Position numbers and translations under genes: made by a program | NCBI GenBank assembly: GCA_902791625.1 | Contig: CADAWN010000004.1 | Location: 1-49,810, forward strand | Length of the DNA stretch: 49,810 nt | Direction of reading: 5' to 3' | DNA from: an uncultured Erysipelotrichaceae bacterium | GTDB taxonomy: Bacteria > Bacillota_I > Bacilli_A > RF39 > UBA660 | In this document: piece by piece, positions 43,875 to 49,810 of the stretch | Position numbering within the stretch: position 1 is the stretch's first letter | Layout: the number at the start of each line of letters is the position of its first letter | Notes under the pieces: model-generated | What the model saw: the letters and a program-made list of their open reading frames with translations, nothing else | Told to the model about the DNA's origin: nothing | The model's database searches: none

Positions 43875-44609
43875 TTAATAAAATCCTTTTTGAATCATTT
43901 TTTCTTTTATTTTATATTCTAATTCTCTACCACTGTATTTTCTTTCTAACCTACTTTTTATCTTATTATATTCTTTTTCTCTTATACTATTATCATCTTC
44001 TATTTTTATATTTGAAAGAATTGAATTAATTATTTCTGAATCAAAACCATCCATCTGTAATTCTGTTTTTAGTTTACGAATTAAAACTATGTTACTTTTA
44101 TTGTGATTACTCTTTATCTTTTTATTTATGATCTTATTTAATTTATCTCTTTGAATATCATCAGTATATTGAATCATAACATCTTCTACTATATTATTTG
44201 AAATACCTTTATTATTTAGATCCCTTTTAATTCGTGATGGTCCATGGTAAGTTGTATTAATTTGATTGTTTAAGTAACTACTAGCATATATTCTATCATT
44301 TATATAATTATGTTCTTCAAGATTATCAAGTACTTTATTAACTATATCCTCATCAAATTCTTCTTTTAGTTTTAAGAATAATTCTAATCTAGTTTTACTT
44401 ACTCTTTTTATTATTTTTAAAGCACTATAATAACAATCATAATACTTATTCTTTTCTATAATTCTTTCCATTTGAGATGGAGTTATTTTTTTAGATATAA
44501 GTAATTCTTCTTCTAATATGATTTCTTCATAAGTAAATAATTTATCATAGTTATCTAGTTGTAATTCATACATACCACTTTTTAATTTTTTGAATTTTTC
44601 TATTTTCAT
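43875..44609 (-). CDS. recX: RecX family regulatory protein
   Basis: 244 aa. The N-terminal 55 residues are an extra basic domain. RecX three-helix repeats follow: CYYSALKIIKRVSKTRLEL, VNKVLDNLEEHNYINDRIYASSYL and RIKRDLNNKGI. RecX binds RecA filaments and limits recombinase activity. RecA itself is not in the window. GGTGGTGAAG ribosome site. Confidence 0.9.
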   Translation of the reverse strand: MKIEKFKKLKSGMYELQLDNYDKLFTYEEIILEEELLISKKITPSQMERIIEKNKYYDCYYSALKIIKRVSKTRLELFLKLKEEFDEDIVNKVLDNLEEHNYINDRIYASSYLNNQINTTYHGPSRIKRDLNNKGISNNIVEDVMIQYTDDIQRDKLNKIINKKIKSNHNKSNIVLIRKLKTELQMDGFDSEIINSILSNIKIEDDNSIREKEYNKIKSRLERKYSGRELEYKIKEKMIQKGFY

Positions 44610-44660
44610 AACTTCACCACCTAAATATATTATATATTATTTTTATACTTAATTGTTAAT

Positions 44661-45614
44661 TTATTTTATAATATATGGCATATTATAACTACCATTTCCT
44701 CCTATTAAAATAGATTCTTTTTTTAATAATATTACAGGTCTATATAAACTATTTTCATTATATCCCTTTAATCTATTCTTACTAGTAAGAGTTTTTTTAG
44801 TATTATTAATTTCTACTATTTCTTCTTTTCTAGAAGTTAAATAACTTTTTATATTACATTTATAAATATTTTTTACACATTTATTATTAAACTTTCTATA
44901 AGAATCAATATAATCATTAACACTTAATATCAAATTACTATCTTTAATAAAATATTTATTCCTATCATATATATTATACTCATTATATTTATAATATTTG
45001 TTACTAATTATTTTTATATATTCATCTTTATATATTCCTATTATCCTAAATAAGTCACAACTATTAATACTTTCATTTTTACAATTAAAATATATATAAT
45101 TATTAGGTATATTACCAACATATATATATTTATTTTTAAACTTATATGTTTCTTTAGCGCTATCAGTATCTATAAAATAAGCTTTCCTTGAAGACTTTTT
45201 CTTGATGTAGTTAATTAGTTTTGTATTATATTTGATTCTATTTATTTTAATATTATATTTATCCCTAACATTACTATTAATTCTTATTTTTATTTTCTTA
45301 TTACTCTTTTTATTTATAGTAGTTTTAAACAAAATATAATTATTATTCTTTATTACATCATTATTTACTTTTTTATCATTAATAAATACTTCTAAATCAT
45401 TTAAATTATATTTATTACTTGTAAAATATAAATTATAAATATATTTTTGTTTTTTATTATTTCTAATATTTAATATTTTAGTTTCATTATTATTAATAAT
45501 TATTTTATCTTTAATATAGTATTTACCACTATCTTTATATAAATTATAATTATTAATTACAATATAAAATATAATTATAACAAGAGGTAGTATCTTATTT
45601 ATTATTCTTTTCAT
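44661..45614 (-). CDS. Membrane-anchored protein with a surface 'RIIG' domain, unknown function
   Basis: 317 aa. N-terminal helix about 8-26, then an outside part extremely rich in Asn, Lys, Ile and Tyr. The second half has YVGNIPNNYIYFNC, LFRIIGIYKDEYIKII and, at the end, LYRPVILLKKES-type and GGNGSYNMPYI. These resemble the W/YFN...RIIG...RPVVYL...G-x-G-x-x-x-x-P-Y-I pattern of many uncultured Bacillota surface proteins. Probably exported and wall-facing. No clear ribosome site before the ATG, so expression may be low or the start wrong. Confidence 0.66.
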   Translation of the reverse strand: MKRIINKILPLVIIIFYIVINNYNLYKDSGKYYIKDKIIINNNETKILNIRNNKKQKYIYNLYFTSNKYNLNDLEVFINDKKVNNDVIKNNNYILFKTTINKKSNKKIKIRINSNVRDKYNIKINRIKYNTKLINYIKKKSSRKAYFIDTDSAKETYKFKNKYIYVGNIPNNYIYFNCKNESINSCDLFRIIGIYKDEYIKIISNKYYKYNEYNIYDRNKYFIKDSNLILSVNDYIDSYRKFNNKCVKNIYKCNIKSYLTSRKEEIVEINNTKKTLTSKNRLKGYNENSLYRPVILLKKESILIGGNGSYNMPYIIK

Positions 45615-45627
45615 ATTTAAAGTATAA

Positions 45628-45656
45628 CAAAAATAAGAACCTATAAGTTCTTATTT
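45628..45656 (-). terminator. Terminator of the metal-permease gene
   Basis: Ten-base arms 45631-45640 and 45647-45656, six-base loop, A/T tract downstream on the minus strand. Confidence 0.8.
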
Positions 45657-45673
45657 CAATCGACAATATTCGA

Positions 45674-46519
45674 CTATATTTTTAATAGTTCTAGTATAAC
45701 TCCACTAATAGCTCCAAGGAAGTATACTAATAATAATATCTTAACATTTTCCTTTATTGATTTATTAATCTTAAATAACACAAGTAAACTGATACCACTA
45801 GCAGTAAGTAATCCACCCATCATAGCTCCATAGCTAATTGCATGATCTAAGTATAACTGAGTGATTGCTACACTACTACCACAATTAGGTATAAGACCAA
45901 TTAATGAAGTAATGAATGAACCAAAAATATTATTCTTTAAAAGTACTTTATTCATCATATCATTACCAAAGTATTCCATACATATATTTAATACTAATGT
46001 AGTACCTAAAATAAATATGAGTGTAATTAAAGTATGTTTAACTGCTGACTTAAAAATACCATGTGAACAATCACAATGTTCATGTTCACAAAGATCATAG
46101 TGTTTTTTCTCAATATTAGTTTGTTTTCTTTTTCTTAAGAAGAAATCTATTATGAAACCAAATAACATACCAATAATAACTTTAGTAATTATTATTTTAA
46201 ATATTACACTGAACTCTGTTTTATTACTTAATAGAACTGGTAACATTTCATCACTTGTAGATAAATAAACTGATATTAAAGTACCTAGTGTTACTATTCT
46301 TGTAACATATAAATTAGTAGCCATAACTGAGAAACCACATTGTGGTATAGCTCCTAAAAGTGAACCAAATAAAGGGCCTACTTTACCTGCTTTAGTTATT
46401 ACTTTTTTACTTTTGTGACTTAATTTATGTTCAATAGCTTCTATAATTAAGAACGCAACAAATAAAAATGGTAATAGTTTTAATGCATCTATTAATGTAT
46501 CTAATATTACATCTAACAT
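45674..46519 (-). CDS. Putative heavy-metal/manganese exporter (ArsP_2/DUF2899-like permease)
   Basis: 281 aa with about eight helices in two pseudo-repeats. Each half carries a Cys motif: AIPQCGFSVM and LIPNCGSSVA. A cytosolic loop (about 145-160) is rich in metal-binding residues (CEHEHCDCSH). This matches the ArsP_2 (DUF2899) permeases, proposed exporters of Mn or toxic metals; the substrate is inferred, not shown. ATG 46519 is preferred over 46540 because GGGGTG lies 6 bases upstream of it. Confidence 0.85.
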   Translation of the reverse strand: MLDVILDTLIDALKLLPFLFVAFLIIEAIEHKLSHKSKKVITKAGKVGPLFGSLLGAIPQCGFSVMATNLYVTRIVTLGTLISVYLSTSDEMLPVLLSNKTEFSVIFKIIITKVIIGMLFGFIIDFFLRKRKQTNIEKKHYDLCEHEHCDCSHGIFKSAVKHTLITLIFILGTTLVLNICMEYFGNDMMNKVLLKNNIFGSFITSLIGLIPNCGSSVAITQLYLDHAISYGAMMGGLLTASGISLLVLFKINKSIKENVKILLLVYFLGAISGVILELLKI

Positions 46520-46578
46520 AACATTCACCCCAAACAACATTCTTTCGTATTATATCATTATTTTTATTTTATTTCAAT

Positions 46579-46603
46579 TAAAAAGTAGTAATTAACTACT
46601 TTT
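46579..46603 (-). terminator. Terminator of the lipoprotein gene
   Basis: Nine-base arms 46581-46589 and 46595-46603, five-base loop, T-run on the minus strand, touching the stop codon. Confidence 0.78.
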
Positions 46604-47129
46604 AACACTGTTTAGCAACTTCACACATTCCACCACTAATGGAATCAAAACCTTCAACTAAGTTTTTATCAAGTTCTTTTATGTCTTTAACATATTCTTG
46701 ATATTTAGTTATATCTCCTTTTTTATAGAAAATAACTATATTATTCTTTAAAGAATATTCACCTAATTTAGTTTTTAATTCTTCATAAACATTATTATCT
46801 TTTAAATCATCAATATCATAATAATATATAATTTCACAGTCATAATCTTTAGCTGTTTTTAATAATTCTTTTACAAGAGTTCTTGAATCACTATTTTTAG
46901 GATCACCAAAGAATAATATACCATTACTACTATCTATTTTCTTTATTATGTTGTTCTTATTCATTTTAACCATTGGATTATCATCTTTTATATCAATTTT
47001 TAATACCTTATTATACTTTTCATATTCCTCTTTAAATTTTAAAGCATTAGTATTACACTTCTTATTATTATCACCACAACCAGTTACAATAGCTAGTAAA
47101 AGTATTACTAAAATAATTGTTTTTTTCAT
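46602..47129 (-). CDS. Thioredoxin-like lipoprotein without a CXXC site
   Basis: 175 aa. Lipobox VTGC (Cys about 18) anchors it outside. Residues about 50-155 read like a thioredoxin fold: NGILFFGDPKNSDSR where catalytic proteins have F-x-x-P-x-C-x-x-C, followed by a helix, YYYDIDDL, and NNIVIFYKKGD. Both CXXC cysteines are replaced by Asn and Asp. The C-terminus GGMCEVAKQC adds two Cys at the very end. It may be a binding rather than redox protein, or use the terminal Cys pair. Fold assignment is by pattern only. Confidence 0.68.
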   Translation of the reverse strand: MKKTIILVILLLAIVTGCGDNNKKCNTNALKFKEEYEKYNKVLKIDIKDDNPMVKMNKNNIIKKIDSSNGILFFGDPKNSDSRTLVKELLKTAKDYDCEIIYYYDIDDLKDNNVYEELKTKLGEYSLKNNIVIFYKKGDITKYQEYVKDIKELDKNLVEGFDSISGGMCEVAKQC

Positions 47130-47173
47130 AACATCACCTATTTAAATATAACACAATATAATTTATTTTAAAA

Positions 47174-47199
47174 GAAAAAAAACAGAGCTATGCTCTGTT
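47174..47199 (-). terminator. Terminator of the trigger factor gene
   Basis: Eight-base GC-rich arms 47181-47188 and 47192-47199, three-base loop, eight T on the minus strand. Confidence 0.87.
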
Positions 47200-47201
47200 A
47201 A

Positions 47202-48476
47202 TTATTTATTTAATTCTTTTAAAGTTTCAATTACTTTTCTCATTTCTAAGTCATATTGAATCATTTCAATACCACCGAATTGTTTTAAGAATTCATCTTT
47301 TTTCATTTTATATTTTTTAGCTAATTCAGTAGCTTCTTTTTCTGCTTCTTCCATACTTATTTCAATTTTTTCTAGATTCATGATTTCTTCTAACATTAAT
47401 CTATATAAAACATTCTTATAAGCTTCTTTATCCATTTGTTCTCTTAAATCTTTTTCTGAAGACTGAGTGAATTGATAATAAATATCTAGGCTTAGTCCTT
47501 GCATAGCTATTTGTTGTTCAAAACGTTTTAATAATCTATCAGTTTCTTCATCAACCATTTCTTGTGGAATATCAACTTCTACATTTTTAGCTACTTCTTC
47601 AAGTAATGTATCAATATATTTATTTTCATTTTCCATTTCTTTTTGAGCTTTGATTTCTGATTCTATTTGTTTTTCTAATTTTTCTTTTGAATCAACACCT
47701 TCCATAGCTAAATCTTCAAAGAATTCTTTATCTAATTCACGTGTTACTTTTTCTTTAATTTCATTTACTTTTACTTTAAAGATTACTGGTTGTCCTTTTA
47801 AATCTTCTACTCCATAATCTTCTGGGAATGAAACAGAAATTTCTTTTTCTTCTCCTGTTTTCATACCAACAATTTGATCTTCAAATCCTGGAATAAAAGT
47901 ATTACTTCCGATTTCTAATGAATAGTTTTCACCTTTTCCACCATCAAAAGCTACTCCATCTTTAAATCCTTCAAAATCGATAACCGCTACATCACCATTT
48001 ACTACTTTTCCTTCTTTAGTAACTAGTTCAGTATATTCTTCAAGTAAATGACCAATTCTATGATCTATTTCTTCTTTTGTTACTTTTACTTCTTCAGGTT
48101 TAACATTTAATCCTTTATATTTTTTTACTTTTACTTCTGGTTTTGTAATAATCTTAAATAAAAACTCTATTCCATTTTCAGTAATATCTTTGATATCTAC
48201 AGATGGTTGAACAACTGGTATTAAATCACTTTCAGTCATTGCTTTTTCATAAGCTGATTGTAATACTTCTTCAGCTGCTGGCATAAATAAAGATTCTTTA
48301 CCATATTTCTTTTCATAAACATTTCTTGGTACTTTACCTTTTCTAAAACCATCTACAGTTACTTTCTTTTGTTCTTTTGCAAAAGCACTATCTAAAGCTT
48401 TTGTCCATTCTGCTCCTTCAATTTTAATTACTACTTCATGAATATTAGTTTTTGCTTCTTTTTTTGTATTTGCCAT
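47202..48476 (-). CDS. tig: Trigger factor (ribosome-associated chaperone)
   Basis: 424 aa, the usual length. The N-terminal domain has the ribosome-docking GFRKGKVPRNVYEKKYG. An FKBP-type isomerase domain lies at about 160-245 (VIDFEGFKDGVAFDGG, FPEDYG). The C-terminal helical chaperone arms run to 424 (DIPQEMVDEETDRLL). It binds nascent chains at the exit tunnel. GGAGGG ribosome site and a clear SigA promoter upstream; its own terminator downstream. Confidence 0.96.
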   Translation of the reverse strand: MANTKKEAKTNIHEVVIKIEGAEWTKALDSAFAKEQKKVTVDGFRKGKVPRNVYEKKYGKESLFMPAAEEVLQSAYEKAMTESDLIPVVQPSVDIKDITENGIEFLFKIITKPEVKVKKYKGLNVKPEEVKVTKEEIDHRIGHLLEEYTELVTKEGKVVNGDVAVIDFEGFKDGVAFDGGKGENYSLEIGSNTFIPGFEDQIVGMKTGEEKEISVSFPEDYGVEDLKGQPVIFKVKVNEIKEKVTRELDKEFFEDLAMEGVDSKEKLEKQIESEIKAQKEMENENKYIDTLLEEVAKNVEVDIPQEMVDEETDRLLKRFEQQIAMQGLSLDIYYQFTQSSEKDLREQMDKEAYKNVLYRLMLEEIMNLEKIEISMEEAEKEATELAKKYKMKKDEFLKQFGGIEMIQYDLEMRKVIETLKELNK

Positions 48477-48497
48477 ACTATCCCTCCAACAAAGAAT

Positions 48498-48526
48498 ATT
48501 ATACCTTAAAATAGTTTATTCTACAA
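48498..48526 (-). promoter_or_regulatory. SigA promoter of tig
   Basis: Minus strand TTGTAG (48521-48526), 17-base spacer, TATAAT (48498-48503), about 22 bases before the ATG. Confidence 0.8.
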
Positions 48527-48578
48527 GAAAAAGTTATTTTATTTTCCTTTTATGTTATAATAATTATGGGGATTCATT

Positions 48579-49700
48579 ATGGCAAACTATGGTTTTAATA
48601 AAAAAGAAATCATTGAACGAAAAATTGCTCTTAAAAAATTATTAAAGAACAGTAGTTTTTGTTGTGATGAAGAAAAAGAAATATTAATTACACTTGATAT
48701 GTGTGATACATTAATTAATCTATTAGAAACTGATGAAAATGAACAAGAAATTAATCTTTCTGAAGAATCTAATATTGAGTTAATTAATTATATTAAAGAT
48801 TATGTTTATAGTGATAGTTTTGATGAAAATCATATATATGTAAGAAATACTCTATGCAAAAATCTTGATTTATATACATCTAAGTCTAAATCGTTTTTGG
48901 AGTTTGAAAATGAGATTAATTTTTCAGATAAGGAAGCTATTGAATTAGTTGGAGATATGATTAGGAGTAAATTAGGGAGAAATCATTATACAACATATAC
49001 AAAATTATTTGTTAATAATCCTTCACACATTCATTTTACAAAAGACTCCTCTTCTCTAATTTTTTTACCATTCAAAAAAGAAGATGTATATGCGATTATA
49101 GAAGATAATACAGACATTTCTAAACCAATTAACATAGCTCATGAAGCAGGTCATTTTTTTAGCTATTCAAATGTTGGTAAAGGAACTATTTCAAAATGTT
49201 TAGGTGAAGTTGAATCAACTTTTTATGAGTTATTATTTTGTAAGTATTTAATTGAAGAAAATATATATCCTGAAGATGCTAAAAAAGCTATTCTAGAAAT
49301 ACTATTAGGTATTACTGAAAAAGCCTCTATTGTTAATGCAGAATTTTCTTATCCAATGTATAAACTTAATTCTGTTAGAGACTTTAAAGATATGGCAAAT
49401 GAGTATGACTTATATAATAAGACAGGAATGTATACTACTCATGATTTATTAATTTGGATGATGACTAATAATGAAGAATCTCAATTTAATTACATTTATT
49501 CAACACTTGTTGCTTTAGAATTTTATGATGATTATTTAACAAGTAAAAATAAAAAGAATGTTGTTTCAAAATATGAAAAATTTTTACGTGAAATAGATAA
49601 AGTAGATGACTTTAGATTAGCAAGTTATATTACAAAAGATTATATAACATTTAATAACTTTTCAAAATTAAGAAAATATAAACAAAAATATTTAAAATAA
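48579..49700 (+). CDS. M3-like zinc metallopeptidase, cytosolic
   Basis: 373 aa, no signal peptide. AHEAGHFFSY (H188-E-A-G-H192) is a zinc-binding HExxH, and GEVESTFYELL about 20 residues later supplies the third ligand Glu, the layout of M3 oligopeptidases (PepF, thimet). It is shorter than the usual 550-600 aa of PepF, and the N-terminal 130 residues look like a reduced helical lid. Likely a cytosolic oligopeptidase; substrate unknown. An extended -10 (TGTTATAAT) and GGGGAT site precede the ATG. A terminator follows at 49759. Confidence 0.72.
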   Translation: MANYGFNKKEIIERKIALKKLLKNSSFCCDEEKEILITLDMCDTLINLLETDENEQEINLSEESNIELINYIKDYVYSDSFDENHIYVRNTLCKNLDLYTSKSKSFLEFENEINFSDKEAIELVGDMIRSKLGRNHYTTYTKLFVNNPSHIHFTKDSSSLIFLPFKKEDVYAIIEDNTDISKPINIAHEAGHFFSYSNVGKGTISKCLGEVESTFYELLFCKYLIEENIYPEDAKKAILEILLGITEKASIVNAEFSYPMYKLNSVRDFKDMANEYDLYNKTGMYTTHDLLIWMMTNNEESQFNYIYSTLVALEFYDDYLTSKNKKNVVSKYEKFLREIDKVDDFRLASYITKDYITFNNFSKLRKYKQKYLK

Positions 49701-49712
49701 AAAACGTATTTA

Positions 49713-49739
49713 TGATGTGAATCCTGTTTAGTAGACACT
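49713..49739 (-). repeat. IS-end-like sequence, inverted copy of the core at 21835
   Basis: Minus strand AGTGTCTACTAAACAGGATTC and onward aligns with AGTGTCCTAAACAGGGTTC at 21835-21853 with a two-base indel and few changes. Orientation is opposite to the first copy. No transposase lies beside it in the window. Confidence 0.5.
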
Positions 49740-49758
49740 AATAAAAAAACAGTATATT

Positions 49759-49787
49759 AAAAAGAGAAAAGTTATTTTTCTCTTTTT
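49759..49787 (+). terminator. Terminator after the metallopeptidase gene
   Basis: Twelve-base perfect arms 49759-49770 and 49776-49787, five-base loop, T-rich downstream. Could also work for a leftward gene beyond the edge. Confidence 0.75.
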
Positions 49788-49810
49788 GTGTAATTTTTTC
49801 TCTTTTTCTT

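Noticed and set aside
45659..45675. Two Spo0A-like boxes (TGTCGAT and AGTCGAA)
   Set aside because: Both have a mismatch and lie at the end of the permease gene, with a terminator between them and the next gene.
1..49810. tRNA, rRNA or riboswitch genes
   Set aside because: Nothing with cloverleaf, rRNA or known riboswitch core sequences was seen on either strand; by-eye reading could miss a diverged one.

Overview
The window is very AT-rich DNA (G+C roughly a quarter, judged by eye) from a Gram-positive spore-former. It fits Bacillota, probably an uncultured gut lineage of Bacilli/Erysipelotrichia type; no rRNA or other marker here allows finer placement. The reasons are A/T-ending codons, strong AGGAGG ribosome sites, SigA-type promoters, T-tailed hairpin terminators often overlapping stop codons, a sortase with LPXTG-like substrates, and sporulation genes: a SigF/SigG-type sigma factor, a DacF-like carboxypeptidase, two perfect Spo0A boxes, a probable spoVAC start and two YjcZ-like peptides. 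TGA is used as a real stop, so the code is standard.

Layout. 1-4292: sporulation block, leftward: DacF-like carboxypeptidase, a 27-aa basic peptide with its own near-perfect promoter and terminator, an ABC exporter, then an abbreviated spoIIA operon (STAS protein directly followed by the sigma factor; the anti-sigma kinase SpoIIAB is absent) and the first codons of a probable spoVAC. 4339-7353: PncC/CinA-type amidase plus Nudix hydrolase, and a secreted DUF11-repeat protein with a VPDTD sorting signal. 7490-21557: a 14-kb leftward surface-glycan locus with a TagGH/Wzm-Wzt ABC exporter, several glycosyltransferases, two DUF2142 membrane proteins, a GtrB/DPM-like synthase with DUF2304, and a Wzx-type flippase. 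21812-24028: a hairpin with an insertion-sequence-like core, and a HAD-domain gene broken by one TGA. 24261-26420: GH25 lysozyme with six ChW repeats. 26472-30770: dTDP-L-rhamnose operon with an RmlC-RmlD fusion.

30856-36486: wall and surface block: VanW-like protein, two tandem VanY carboxypeptidases, and a thioester-adhesin/sortase/membrane-protein operon. 36653-40664: XRE regulator, short SSB, SufU-SufS, and an acidic coiled-coil protein. 40770-49810: membrane protein, HIT protein, PF06541 membrane protein, YjcZ-like peptides behind a SigK-like promoter, PrsA-like foldase, RecX, an ArsP_2-like metal permease, a thioredoxin-like lipoprotein without CXXC, trigger factor, and an M3-like metallopeptidase.

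How they work together: the rhamnose operon probably supplies dTDP-rhamnose to the glycan locus. The GtrB-like enzyme, DUF2304 and DUF2142 proteins look like a lipid-linked sugar-transfer module. The carboxypeptidases, lysozyme, VanW, sortase and adhesins act on the peptidoglycan the glycan and proteins are attached to. The strongest oddities are the kinase-less spoIIA operon, the isolated 27-aa peptide gene, the thioester adhesin/sortase pair, the TGA-broken HAD gene, and two inverted copies of an IS-end-like sequence about 28 kb apart.
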